Below the pieces are notes generated by a model. It searched no databases and was not told the origin of the DNA. It saw only the letters and a list, made by a program, of their open reading frames with translations. From TMED27 sp964350435 (GTDB taxonomy: Bacteria > Pseudomonadota > Alphaproteobacteria > Micavibrionales > Micavibrionaceae), in NCBI GenBank assembly GCA_964350435.1, contig CAYGJS010000006.1, positions 25,916 to 89,915 on the forward strand: a stretch of 64,000 nt of DNA, in the 5' to 3' direction. Below are positions 24,416-33,224 of the stretch, in pieces (the stretch's first letter is position 1; every line of letters starts with the position of its first letter). A program made the translations under genes and the position numbers.

Positions 24416-25210
24416 TTAAGCGTCTTTGATTGCTTTTTGCAAATCCTTAAACAGCCCTTCATTGGCCGCCAGAACATCACCGGATAAATGAGGGGAAATT
24501 TTGCCATCGCCGATATTGGCAATGAAACCTCCAGCCTCCTTTACGATAAGCATGCCCGCCGCAACGTCCCAAGGGTTCAAGCCGCGCTCCCAAAAGCCTT
24601 CGGCGCGTCCCGCCGCAACATACGCCAAATCAAGTGCCGCCGCGCCCATACGGCGAATGGAAACCCCAAGCTCCCAAATATTGTGATATTCTCTAAAGAA
24701 CTGCTCATGGTTATTCTTCGCGCGGTGCGGCGCGCCCGTAAGTACGAGTGAAATCCGCGGCTGTTGCCGCCCAGAAACCCGAAGGCGTTTACGTTGCAAA
24801 AACGCGCCCTCATTCTTCTCCGCTGTAAACATTTCATCCTTCACAGGGTCATAAATTAAACCCGCAACAATCTCGCCCTTCAGCTCCAGCGCGATTGATA
24901 TGCACCAATGCGGCAACCCGTGAAGGAAATTCGTCGTGCCATCCAAAGGATCAACGATCCAGCGGTAATCTGAATTTTCGCCAGCAATCTCTTTGCTCTC
25001 TTCCATCAGGAAACCGAATTTGGGATAGGCTTTGTGCAATTCCTCGTAAATCAACTCTTCTGCGCGCTTATCTGCTGCGCTGACGAAGTCGCCAGGGCCT
25101 TTTTGCGAAACCTGAAGCTGCTCTACCTCACCGAAATCCCGCAGGAGTGATCGCGCAGCCTTCTCTGCCGCCTTAATCATGATATTCATATGCGGGGAGC
25201 GAACAGCCAT
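24416..25210 (-). CDS. suhB: inositol monophosphatase family protein (SuhB-like)
   Basis: Mg2+-dependent, Li+-sensitive type phosphatase. The 264-residue protein shows both family signatures: WIVDPLDGTTNFLHGLP (metal and catalytic Asp residues, near 82-98) and WDVAAGMLIVKEAGG (near 211-225), plus an upstream Glu in LMEESKE. Its ATG overlaps the efp stop as TAATG. SuhB-type proteins can also act in rRNA transcription antitermination; the family name does not settle the substrate. Confidence 0.92.
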   Translation of the reverse strand: MAVRSPHMNIMIKAAEKAARSLLRDFGEVEQLQVSQKGPGDFVSAADKRAEELIYEELHKAYPKFGFLMEESKEIAGENSDYRWIVDPLDGTTNFLHGLPHWCISIALELKGEIVAGLIYDPVKDEMFTAEKNEGAFLQRKRLRVSGRQQPRISLVLTGAPHRAKNNHEQFFREYHNIWELGVSIRRMGAAALDLAYVAAGRAEGFWERGLNPWDVAAGMLIVKEAGGFIANIGDGKISPHLSGDVLAANEGLFKDLQKAIKDA

Positions 25211-25779
25211 TAGTCTTTGGCTCTTTCGACATAAGAGGCATCTTCGGTTTTAACAACAATACGAATGCCGTTATCAATATGCGGAGGAACCATGACGCGC
25301 ACGCCGTTTTCTAAAATCGCAGGCTTGTAAGATGTTGTCGCCGTTTGACCTTTAACAACAGGCTCAGCCTCAACAATCTGCATAATCACCGTATCGGGAA
25401 GGCGCACACCAAGCGGCTTGCCCTCATAACTCTCAACTTCAACAATCATACCTTCCTGCAAGAAAGCCGCAGGATCACCAATCAATTCTTTACTGAGCGT
25501 AATCTGCTCAAACGTGGTCTGATGCATAAAAATATAACCATCATCACCCTCGGCATAGAGATACTGATAATCCTCTTGCTCCAGACGCACACGTTCAACA
25601 GTTTCCTGCGTGCGATACCGCACGTTATCCTTGTTTCCCGTTTGAAGATCGCGGATTTCAACCTGCGCCACAGACGCGCCTTTGCCCGGCTGAATAATTT
25701 CATTTTTCACAACGGCGCATAAACGGCCATTATATTCAATAATATTGCCAGACCTCAGAGATATTGCAGTAACTTTCAT
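25210..25779 (-). CDS. efp: translation elongation factor P
   Basis: EF-P rescues ribosomes stalled at polyproline. The 189-residue protein has the N-terminal KOW-like domain with PGKG at residues 31-34, where Lys33 is the residue lysylated by EpmA in bacteria that use that pathway, and the two OB domains (GDDGYIFMHQTTFEQ and VRVMVPPHIDNGIRIVVKTED). No epmA or epmB lies in the window. TolA in this window is strongly proline-rich and could be a client. Confidence 0.96.
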   Translation of the reverse strand: MKVTAISLRSGNIIEYNGRLCAVVKNEIIQPGKGASVAQVEIRDLQTGNKDNVRYRTQETVERVRLEQEDYQYLYAEGDDGYIFMHQTTFEQITLSKELIGDPAAFLQEGMIVEVESYEGKPLGVRLPDTVIMQIVEAEPVVKGQTATTSYKPAILENGVRVMVPPHIDNGIRIVVKTEDASYVERAKD

Positions 25780-25782
25780 TCT

Positions 25783-26256
25783 TCACTCTTTTGTGTGTTC
25801 TTTAATCAAGATGCCTTGGCCGAGCGATAATAATGAGTTTCTGATCTCATCATCCTCAATCCCGACAACCATATCGGATAAAGTCTTTTTCTGCTCCGAA
25901 GTCAAGGGGGGTGCATGCTTTTTTGGCTTTGATACGGGCGCATTGGCGACAATAGGCACAAACTTGATATCGGTAATCCACGCCTCGCCAAAAATCTGAT
26001 TGATCCGCTCCATTATCAACCCCTTTTGATACTGCATCTTCTGCGCTTGCGATGAATTCGTGGCGATATGAAGGGTCGCATCGGGTTTATCGGTTTTCGC
26101 GTTCTTGCGATATTGAATCTTTACGGGCTGCGCAAGCGTCGCAAAACTCTCACCAACAATGTCCCGCCAGCTATTCACAATCCGCCCCAGCGCGATATAC
26201 TTACGCTGAAAGCTTCTTCCTGCTATTTTCGCAGTCGCTTCGGACAGGGGGCGCAT
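25783..26256 (-). CDS. DUF721/DciA-like protein
   Basis: 157-residue protein of the DUF721 family; DciA is the ancestral replicative-helicase loader in bacteria lacking DnaC/DnaI. The N-terminal half has the family pattern (GRIVNSWRDIVGESFATLAQP, a KH-like fold, then HIATNSSQAQKMQYQKGLI). It lies divergent from mutY with only about 22 bases between the start codons and is 3 bases ahead of efp. The loader role is inferred from family; the C-terminal tail is shorter and unrecognised. Confidence 0.75.
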   Translation of the reverse strand: MRPLSEATAKIAGRSFQRKYIALGRIVNSWRDIVGESFATLAQPVKIQYRKNAKTDKPDATLHIATNSSQAQKMQYQKGLIMERINQIFGEAWITDIKFVPIVANAPVSKPKKHAPPLTSEQKKTLSDMVVGIEDDEIRNSLLSLGQGILIKEHTKE

Positions 26257-26278
26257 GGCGATCCTTAAAAATTATTGA

Positions 26279-27367
26279 ATGCTCAAGACAATGACGACTC
26301 AAGACAAATTAAACAAGGTTTCCCATAGTGATATCAAAGAATATCGGGGAAAACTTCTCGACTGGTACGACGCGCACGCCCGCGAAGTCCCATGGCGCAT
26401 AAAATCCGGACAAGCCACCGACCCCTATAAAGTCTGGCTCTCCGAAATCATGTGCCAACAAACAACCGTGCAGGCGGTCAAAGCTTACTATACAAAATTT
26501 CTAAAACTTTGGCCAACCGTGCAGGGGCTGGCAAATGCCCATAATGACGAAGTCATGGCCGCGTGGGCGGGGCTAGGCTATTACGCCCGCGCGCGGAATC
26601 TTCATAAATGTGCACAAATCGTCACCAATGATTACGGCGGTAAATTCCCGGATAACGAAACAGACCTCAAAAATCTCCCCGGCATCGGCGATTACACCGC
26701 CGCCGCGATCACCGCAATCGCATTCAACAAACCCGCCACCGTCGTCGATGGCAACGTAGAGCGCGTAATCGCAAGGTTTTTCGCTATAGAAGACCCTCTG
26801 CCGCATGCCAAGAAAATCCTTAAATCCCACGCCGCGCTATTTTTTGAGGGATTTGCGGGTCGCCCCGGCGATCTCGCCCAAAGCTTCATGGATCTGGGAG
26901 CAGGGGTCTGCATCCCTAAAGCCCCGCGCTGCTCTCTATGCCCATTGCAAGAACACTGCCTCGGCTTCGCCAATAACATCGCCGCCGAACTCCCCCGCAA
27001 AATCAAATCCAAAACCCGCCCGCAAAAATACGGACACATCTATTGGATCAAAAATCCGGCAGGACAAATCCTCTTCGAAAAACGTCCCGCCAAAGGTCTT
27101 TTGGGCGGCATGTCGGCCCTCCCGACCAGCGATTGGAGTATCGATAAAATCGATTGTATTCACAACTTTAAATTGAAAAAATCGATAGATGAAAAGGTCA
27201 CACATACCTTCACCCATTTCGATTTAGAACTCACCCTCCACCACGCCCACGCCCCAAACACCAATCTGGAAGGCGGATATTTCTGGGACAAGCCTGAAAA
27301 TCAAGGCGAAGCAATGCCGAGTGTCTTTCAAAAAGCCTTTAAAATATTAAATAAAAACAATCCTTAA
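26279..27367 (+). CDS. mutY: adenine DNA glycosylase MutY
   Basis: Removes adenine mispaired with 8-oxoguanine. The 362-residue protein has the catalytic Glu56 (SEIMCQQT), the helix-hairpin-helix LPGIGDYTAAAI, the catalytic Asp157 (VVDGNV), the [4Fe-4S] ligands Cys211, Cys218, Cys221 and Cys227 (C-x6-C-x2-C-x5-C), and a C-terminal Nudix-like 8-oxoG recognition domain (about 240-360). The ATG at 26279 or the in-frame ATG at 26291 could be the start; neither has a strong ribosome site. Confidence 0.95.
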   Translation: MLKTMTTQDKLNKVSHSDIKEYRGKLLDWYDAHAREVPWRIKSGQATDPYKVWLSEIMCQQTTVQAVKAYYTKFLKLWPTVQGLANAHNDEVMAAWAGLGYYARARNLHKCAQIVTNDYGGKFPDNETDLKNLPGIGDYTAAAITAIAFNKPATVVDGNVERVIARFFAIEDPLPHAKKILKSHAALFFEGFAGRPGDLAQSFMDLGAGVCIPKAPRCSLCPLQEHCLGFANNIAAELPRKIKSKTRPQKYGHIYWIKNPAGQILFEKRPAKGLLGGMSALPTSDWSIDKIDCIHNFKLKKSIDEKVTHTFTHFDLELTLHHAHAPNTNLEGGYFWDKPENQGEAMPSVFQKAFKILNKNNP

Positions 27368-27369
27368 AG

Positions 27370-27399
27370 TTGCTATATCCCCTTTAAAAGCCGTATAAT
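27370..27399 (+). promoter_or_regulatory. sigma-70 type promoter upstream of the secreted protein gene
   Basis: TTGCTA (27370-27375), an 18-base spacer and a perfect TATAAT (27394-27399), 40 bases before the ATG at 27440. It gives the unknown gene its own transcript despite following mutY closely. Confidence 0.6.
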
Positions 27400-27439
27400 A
27401 ATCATAGGCAGTGTTACAAACAGGGTGAGAATTCAAACC

Positions 27440-28414
27440 ATGAAAATGCTTAAAATCCTTGCAGTTCTTCTTTTCACGGCATGTATTCCCCCCGCACTGG
27501 CGCAAGATTCCATCACCATCCCCCCACCCCAAACGCCTGAAAACCCGCCCGTAAAAACGCCCGAGGCTGCAAAAATTCAAGAAATGCGGGTATATGAAGC
27601 AATCAATATGGAGAATCTCTCCAAAATGTATTGGCGTATCAAGAAACTCGACATTGAGAATGATAAGCACGTCGACAATTTTATCGCCATTAACCAATGT
27701 CAGGTCTATCGCGACTATGTTTCAAATGAATTCCAATGGGGTGAAATTCGCGAATCCGCTGTCAAGCTTTTGGAAGAGGGCAAAAAATCTTTCCCACTTC
27801 GTTTAAAAACAATGCAGCCCTTACGATTTGGCGAATATGATTTTAAAAAAGAAGGCTTTGATATTTGGGAAAGATATGATGTTAACGGCATGCGCCGCCT
27901 GGAAGTCCTTGTCCCGGAATTTGATGAGGAGATATGCGGCTTTTCATACAGCGCAGTAATCGAAGGATATCCCCGCGGCATTGTCATCGAATTCAGCCAA
28001 CCCCTGAGCCTCGATTATGTGCCCGTTCGTCCGGATAAAGCCGAGCGTTATATCAAGGAGAAACTAGAAAACTATCAAAACCGCGCCTATTATCGCCAAA
28101 CGGAGAAAGCACTTTTTAAAACCAGAGATGCCTACCTCGTTTTAAAATTCAAGGCCTTCGCCTATAAAGGCGATACCAGCACAAGAGACGGCTATCTTCT
28201 TGCAAATGTACTGTCCGTTTTGGAAGCACTGGAGGTGTATGCCGACCCTGAACTCACCGATCTTTTATACGAACGTAAATTCCGCCAAAGCCATAAGGTG
28301 TCCGCCAAAGAAAGCAAAATGATTGAAGAGTATCAGGCACGGAAAAAGAAACATCTCGAAGACATCAAAACCAAAAAAGAAAAAAGACAACCACAGCAAG
28401 CCCCGGTCAATTAA
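27440..28414 (+). CDS. secreted protein of unknown function (possibly DUF4852)
   Basis: A 324-residue exported protein beginning with the signal peptide MKMLKILAVLLFTACIPPAL. A proline-rich linker (IPPPQTPENPPVKTP) leads to a single alpha/beta domain of about 270 residues with no motif I can assign, and a Lys-rich C-terminal tail. The overall pattern recalls DUF4852 proteins, but I cannot confirm that. I use ATG 27440; an in-frame GTG at 27425 would add five residues before the signal peptide. The 3' end overlaps the ccrM 3' end by four bases, tail to tail. Confidence 0.7.
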   Translation: MKMLKILAVLLFTACIPPALAQDSITIPPPQTPENPPVKTPEAAKIQEMRVYEAINMENLSKMYWRIKKLDIENDKHVDNFIAINQCQVYRDYVSNEFQWGEIRESAVKLLEEGKKSFPLRLKTMQPLRFGEYDFKKEGFDIWERYDVNGMRRLEVLVPEFDEEICGFSYSAVIEGYPRGIVIEFSQPLSLDYVPVRPDKAERYIKEKLENYQNRAYYRQTEKALFKTRDAYLVLKFKAFAYKGDTSTRDGYLLANVLSVLEALEVYADPELTDLLYERKFRQSHKVSAKESKMIEEYQARKKKHLEDIKTKKEKRQPQQAPVN

Positions 28415-29508
28415 TGCATCTGGCTTCTGATTTGCTCTCTTAAAACATCAATCGGCTGAGATTTTTTTCCATCCTGATAATGCCAGAACGTCCAGCCATT
28501 ACAGGACGGCGCATCCTGCATCGCCGCGCCGATTTTATGAATGGAACCTGTCAAAGCCTCAATCCGGTTCATCGCCGCCACGGTGCCGTCTGCTTGCACC
28601 TTCGCTTGATACCGTTTCTTTGAATCGCTTAAAATCGCGCCAGGTTTGAGCAAGCCTTGCTCAACCAATGTCCCGAAGGCCACGCGGGGCTTCTCGCGCT
28701 TTTGCACATGATGCAGCACATTGTCATCCAGAGGCGTAACATTCGCAATCCGCTCCTTCGCAAAGGCGGCGTATGTTTCATCGCGCTCCAAGCCAATAAA
28801 ATGACGGCGCATCTGCTTAGCCACTGCGCCAGTCGTGCCCGTCCCGAAAAACGGATCAAGCACCACATCGCCTTTTTTCGACGATGCGCTCAGAACGCGG
28901 TAAAGCAAGCTTTCAGGCTTCTGCGTCGGATGCGCTTTCTTGCCATCCGCATCCTTCAAACGCTCCCCGCCCGTACAAAGCGGCAAATGCCAATCGCTAC
29001 GCATCTGTAAATCTTCATTCAGCGCCTTCATGGAGTTATAATTGAACGTGTACTTGCTCTCTTTGCTCTTTCCCGCCCAAATCAGCGTTTCATGCGCATT
29101 TGTAAAACGGCGACCACGAAAATTCGGCATCGGATTTGTTTTGCGCCAAATCACATCATTGAGAATCCAAAACCCCATATCCTGCAAAATATAGCCCAGG
29201 CGGAAAATATTGTGATAACTGCCGATTACCCAAATCGCGCCATCATCTTTCAGCAATTCCCGCGCCGCCCCCAGCCATTGACGGGTAAATTCATCATAAT
29301 GCTGAATGGAATCATACTGATCCCAATCATTATCAACCGCATCGACTTTGGAATTATTCGGGCGATGCAAATCGCCGCCAAGCTGAAGATTATAGGGCGG
29401 GTCGGCAAAAATCAGATCGACGCTTTTTTCAGGAAGGGAGCGCATAATCTTTACGCAATCACCCGTAATAATAGAATCTGTTGGTAAATCGATTTTTCGA
29501 CTCGACAT
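28411..29508 (-). CDS. ccrM: CcrM-type adenine DNA methyltransferase (GANTC)
   Basis: Solitary beta-class N6-adenine methyltransferase that methylates GANTC and helps control the alphaproteobacterial cell cycle. The catalytic DPPY is at residues 36-39 (LIFADPPYN) and precedes the SAM-binding VLDPFFGTGTTG, the order of the beta class. The C-terminal extension (about 270-365, ending in IDVLREQIRSQMH) is the DNA-recognition domain found in CcrM but not in restriction-linked relatives. No restriction enzyme is nearby. The gene and its leader contain an unusual density of its own target sites. rnhB follows the same strand upstream, as is common in this class. Confidence 0.95.
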   Translation of the reverse strand: MSSRKIDLPTDSIITGDCVKIMRSLPEKSVDLIFADPPYNLQLGGDLHRPNNSKVDAVDNDWDQYDSIQHYDEFTRQWLGAARELLKDDGAIWVIGSYHNIFRLGYILQDMGFWILNDVIWRKTNPMPNFRGRRFTNAHETLIWAGKSKESKYTFNYNSMKALNEDLQMRSDWHLPLCTGGERLKDADGKKAHPTQKPESLLYRVLSASSKKGDVVLDPFFGTGTTGAVAKQMRRHFIGLERDETYAAFAKERIANVTPLDDNVLHHVQKREKPRVAFGTLVEQGLLKPGAILSDSKKRYQAKVQADGTVAAMNRIEALTGSIHKIGAAMQDAPSCNGWTFWHYQDGKKSQPIDVLREQIRSQMH

Positions 29509-29656
29509 TGAAAACCTCGCTTATGTGTTGATAAGCGCAATGTGAGTCAAAACCGATTCGCCGTCAAGATAAAAATTGGATTCAATCAATGGAATCAGGA
29601 CTCTAAGCGTGAATCCTAAATGACTCTAAGCCGCAGAATCTATGGCTCCGCGAGTC
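29474..29656. promoter_or_regulatory. cluster of 11 GANTC methylation sites at the ccrM 5' end
   Basis: GANTC sites start at 29474, 29499, 29544, 29555, 29579, 29592, 29599, 29611, 29622, 29636 and 29652. Seven of them fall within 83 bases (29544-29626), between rnhB and ccrM. One site per 256 bases is expected by chance for a sequence with even base usage. The methylation state of the ccrM promoter controls ccrM in Caulobacter, where two sites are involved; here the number is far larger. Confidence 0.8.
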
Positions 29657-30264
29657 GATCCGAAGGCCAAATAATTTTTTACAGGCGCATAAGATTTGCG
29701 ATGATGCGGGGTGATGCCGTGTTTATCGATAGCGTCGCGATGGGCAGCGGAGGGGTATCCAACATTGCTATCCCAGCCATATTGCGGAAACTCCTCATGC
29801 AGCGCCTTCATAATTCTGTCCCGCGTAACCTTCGCTACAATCGAGGCGGCGGCAATCGAGGTTGATATACTATCGCCTTTAACCACGGCGGTCGCAGGAC
29901 AGTGGAGGCGCGGAAGCTTATTTCCGTCGACAAGCGCATGGGCAGGCTGTGTGTCCATATTCTCGCAGGCCAGCTTCATCGCCTTAAGCGAGGCTTGCAG
30001 AATATTGATCTCATCGATTTCGGGGGGAGCGATCTCCACGACCCGCCACTCAAAATGCGCCGTAATAAGGCCGTAAAGCTGTTCCAGCCTGATTTCAGAC
30101 AAAGTCTTACTATCACGAATCTCGGAGAGAAAGGGCAGGGTGTACGTGCCTTCCGGAATGTAAACGCACGCCGCAACAACCGGACCGGCTAAAGGGCCGC
30201 GCCCGACCTCATCCAGACCGAAAACGGGGCCCTGAATTTGCTTTTCCAATGATAAATCAGGCAT
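29626..30264 (-). CDS. rnhB: ribonuclease HII
   Basis: Cleaves RNA in RNA-DNA hybrids, including single ribonucleotides. The 212-residue protein has the catalytic Asp-Glu of VFGLDEVGRGPLAG, the third acidic residue in ALVDGNKLP and the fourth in SIVAKVTRDRIM. The GRG motif for 2'-OH recognition is present. It follows pepN by 3 bases, so pepN-rnhB form one unit, and its end carries part of the GANTC cluster. Confidence 0.95.
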   Translation of the reverse strand: MPDLSLEKQIQGPVFGLDEVGRGPLAGPVVAACVYIPEGTYTLPFLSEIRDSKTLSEIRLEQLYGLITAHFEWRVVEIAPPEIDEINILQASLKAMKLACENMDTQPAHALVDGNKLPRLHCPATAVVKGDSISTSIAAASIVAKVTRDRIMKALHEEFPQYGWDSNVGYPSAAHRDAIDKHGITPHHRKSYAPVKNYLAFGSTRGAIDSAA

Positions 30265-30267
30265 GCC

Positions 30268-32841
30268 CTAACCTTTCAGTGATTTACTCGCAATCTCGAA
30301 CACATCGGGCGAAAGCTTGGGCTGCGACAAGATCCGCTCAAGAGCAGCCTTCATCTTCACCTGACGATCAGGCGTATAGCGTTTCCAATCCCGAAGCGGG
30401 GTCAGTAGCCGCGCGGCAATCTGGGGATTAATGGAATTCAACTCGATAATCCCATCGGTCAGGAAGTCATACCCAGATCCATCCACAGCATGAAACCCGA
30501 CAGGGTTATTCATCGCAAAGGCTGCATAAAGACTGCGTACTCTATTGGGGTTTTTAATATTAAAATCAGTGTGTTCACGGAGTTTTTTAAGGTTTTGAAT
30601 AATATCATCTTGCGCAGCCGAAGCCTGAAGCGAAAAGTATTTATCCACAACCAGTGGATAATCTTTAAACCGCGCATAGAAATCATTAAACACCTCCGCA
30701 CGCGCAGGGTTTTTATTCGGCGCAATCGCCGTCAAAGCCGCGACACGATCCGTCATATTATTGGCGTTAAAATAATGCGCCCGCGCCATCTTCGCGCATC
30801 CGGTTCCATAAGTTGCGGTGAGGAGAGAGAGAGCTTGATTTTTCAATGCGCGCTGCCCTATGGCGTCTTGAGAGATTGAAAAACTCCCGTTTAATTGATT
30901 GTCATCATAAAGTCTTTGCAATGCAGGCTTGTGCATACGCTTAATCGCCGCCAAAGCCTTTTGTCGAGCGGAATGAATAGCAGACGGGTCAATCGCCTCC
31001 TGCTGCTGCCCAATCATTTGAATGCTCGGCAAAGACAGCATCCGCGCCATAAAGCCCTTATCTGAGCCCTCATTAAGTGCCGATTCGATCAACGCTCCAT
31101 ATGTTTCTAAAAAGCATTCTGGAACTTCATTTTCATTCTCCAACATAAAACCAAGGGCGTTCAGGAAGTAAGTCTGACCAGCCTCCCATCGATTAAAACC
31201 ATCACTATCATGCATCATCAAAAACCGCAGATCGGCGTCTTCATCATGATAAGCAACACTGAGTTTTACAGGAGCAGAAAATCCGCGTAGCACAGACGGC
31301 ACCGGGCGGGCAGGGATATTCTCAAACACAAAATCCTGCTTCACGTCTTTTAAATGCAAAACTCTTGTCCCGATTATATCACCGCCATGAACATCTAAAA
31401 GACCAACAGGTACAGGGATATGCAGCGGATTTTTAAAGCTTTGCGCAAGGCTGACGGTGTACGTCTTTTTCGCCTCATCATATATGCCCTTAAATGAAAC
31501 TTTTGGTGTGCCTGCGGTTGAATACCAGAGCTTGAATTGCGACAGATCAACGCCGCTCGCCTCGCTCATACACGTAACAAAATCATCACAGGTCGCCGCC
31601 GTGCCGTCATGGCGCGAGAAATACAAATCCGTACCTTTGCGGTAATTCTCAGCCCCCAATATTGTACGCATCATACGGATCACTTCCGCACCTTTCTCAT
31701 AGACCGTCATGGTGTAAAAGTTATTAATCTCGATATAATTATCGGGACGAATGGGATGGGAAAGCGGCCCGGCATCCTCGGGAAATTGCAGGCGGCGTAA
31801 GTGCATCACATCATCAATCCGCTGTACGTCCCGCGCCCCCATATCCGCAGAAAATTCCTGATCCCGAAATACGGTAAGGCCTTCTTTAAGAGAGAGTTGG
31901 AACCAATCGCGGCAGGTAACACGATTGCCCGACCAGTTGTGAAAATACTCATGCGCAATCACGCTCTCAACCCGCCCATAATCCGTATCCGTGGCCGTTT
32001 CCTGATGCGCAAGGACAAGAGCAGTATTGAAGATATTCAGCGACGTATTTTCCATCGCCCCCATATTAAAATCACTCACCGCAACGATATTAAAAACCTC
32101 CAGCTCATACTCAAGCCCGTACGCGTCTTCATCCCACTTCATCGCCCGCTTTAGACTGTCCATGGCATGCCCGCATTGCCCCTCATCGCCGGCACGTACA
32201 TATATAAAAAGATCAACCTCTCGCCCGGATTTGGTCACGAATTGATCCTGAATTCGCGCAAGATCCCCCGCAACAAGCGCAAATAGATAGCAAGGCTTGG
32301 GGAAGGGGTCATGCCATATGGCATAATGGCGACCATCGCCGCATTTGCCGATTTCAACCACATTGCCGTTCGACAATAAAACCGGATATTGAACATCTGC
32401 CTCAACACGTACAGTAAAAACGCTTAAGACATCAGGGCGGTCGGGGTAATAGGTAATCCGGCGGAAACCTTCGGCCTCACATTGCGTACAATAATTTCCA
32501 CCTGACATATAGAGCCCCTCAAGGCGTGTATTATCCTCAGGCTTGATTTTTGTAACAATCTCCAATGAAAAACGATCTGAAGGCGTGGGTATCCTTAAAG
32601 AATCTTCGTTTTGCGTAAAGTTATGGCTCGGGGCGCCATCAATCTTTACGGATATTAACTCCAGATCCTCCCCATTCAAAAAAACATCCTTCGCCGCAGG
32701 GTTCAGACGTTCATACTCCGCATTAGCAGTGACGATCGTATGCCCCTCATGAATGTCAAAATTCAAATTGATCGAATGAATTTTAAAGGGATAGGGCTTA
32801 TAATCTTTAAGATAAATGGTTTTGGGGGTGTCTGTTTTCAT
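30268..32841 (-). CDS. pepN: aminopeptidase N
   Basis: M1-family zinc metallopeptidase, 857 residues, close to the E. coli enzyme in length. The substrate-binding motif MGAMENTSLNIF and the zinc site HEYFHNW (HExxH, with the second Glu about 19 residues later in SLKEGLTVF) are intact. The C-terminal half is the PepN-type helical domain (about 540-857). It is cytosolic, with no signal peptide. Divergent from the tRNA-binding gene with 41 bases between starts. Confidence 0.96.
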   Translation of the reverse strand: MKTDTPKTIYLKDYKPYPFKIHSINLNFDIHEGHTIVTANAEYERLNPAAKDVFLNGEDLELISVKIDGAPSHNFTQNEDSLRIPTPSDRFSLEIVTKIKPEDNTRLEGLYMSGGNYCTQCEAEGFRRITYYPDRPDVLSVFTVRVEADVQYPVLLSNGNVVEIGKCGDGRHYAIWHDPFPKPCYLFALVAGDLARIQDQFVTKSGREVDLFIYVRAGDEGQCGHAMDSLKRAMKWDEDAYGLEYELEVFNIVAVSDFNMGAMENTSLNIFNTALVLAHQETATDTDYGRVESVIAHEYFHNWSGNRVTCRDWFQLSLKEGLTVFRDQEFSADMGARDVQRIDDVMHLRRLQFPEDAGPLSHPIRPDNYIEINNFYTMTVYEKGAEVIRMMRTILGAENYRKGTDLYFSRHDGTAATCDDFVTCMSEASGVDLSQFKLWYSTAGTPKVSFKGIYDEAKKTYTVSLAQSFKNPLHIPVPVGLLDVHGGDIIGTRVLHLKDVKQDFVFENIPARPVPSVLRGFSAPVKLSVAYHDEDADLRFLMMHDSDGFNRWEAGQTYFLNALGFMLENENEVPECFLETYGALIESALNEGSDKGFMARMLSLPSIQMIGQQQEAIDPSAIHSARQKALAAIKRMHKPALQRLYDDNQLNGSFSISQDAIGQRALKNQALSLLTATYGTGCAKMARAHYFNANNMTDRVAALTAIAPNKNPARAEVFNDFYARFKDYPLVVDKYFSLQASAAQDDIIQNLKKLREHTDFNIKNPNRVRSLYAAFAMNNPVGFHAVDGSGYDFLTDGIIELNSINPQIAARLLTPLRDWKRYTPDRQVKMKAALERILSQPKLSPDVFEIASKSLKG

Positions 32842-32882
32842 GATAATTTTCTGTTTGATTTTGAAATCAAAGGATAGCCTTT

Positions 32883-33224
32883 ATGAACATCAAAGACCAA
32901 ACAGATTTTTCGTCGTTTCATGCGCTCGATATGCGCGTTGGCAAAGTGCTGAGCGCTGAAAGATCAAAAGCCACAAAACTAACATACAGAATGACTGCCG
33001 ATTTCGGCGCAGATATTGGTATTAAAACAACCGTGGCGGCGTATTTGCATTACGAACCAGAGCAACTTATCGGCCAGAGAATTATAGGTATTATGAATTT
33101 GAGAACACTTAAAATGGGCCCTGAAAAGTCTGAATTTTTCTGCATTGGCGCACCAAACGAAAAGGGCGAGGCCATCCCGCTTACGGTTCTGGAAAGCGTA
33201 CCCTTAGGAGGGCAGGTCTTTTAA
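32883..33224 (+). CDS. csaA: CsaA/Trbp111-like tRNA-binding protein
   Basis: Free-standing tRNA-binding OB-fold of 113 residues, family of CsaA, Trbp111 and the EMAP-II/MetRS C-terminal domain. The core is ALDMRVGKVLSAERSKATKL, then IGQRIIGIMNLRTLKMGPEKSEF. Such proteins bind tRNA as dimers; CsaA was also described as an export chaperone. The start is well supported: AAAGGA seven bases before ATG. The metG in this window lacks this domain, so it could supply it in trans. Its last 21 bases overlap proB tail to tail. Confidence 0.88.
   Translation: MNIKDQTDFSSFHALDMRVGKVLSAERSKATKLTYRMTADFGADIGIKTTVAAYLHYEPEQLIGQRIIGIMNLRTLKMGPEKSEFFCIGAPNEKGEAIPLTVLESVPLGGQVF

Noticed and set aside
28411..29508. 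restriction-modification system
   Set aside because: The methyltransferase has the CcrM C-terminal extension and no endonuclease gene is beside it.
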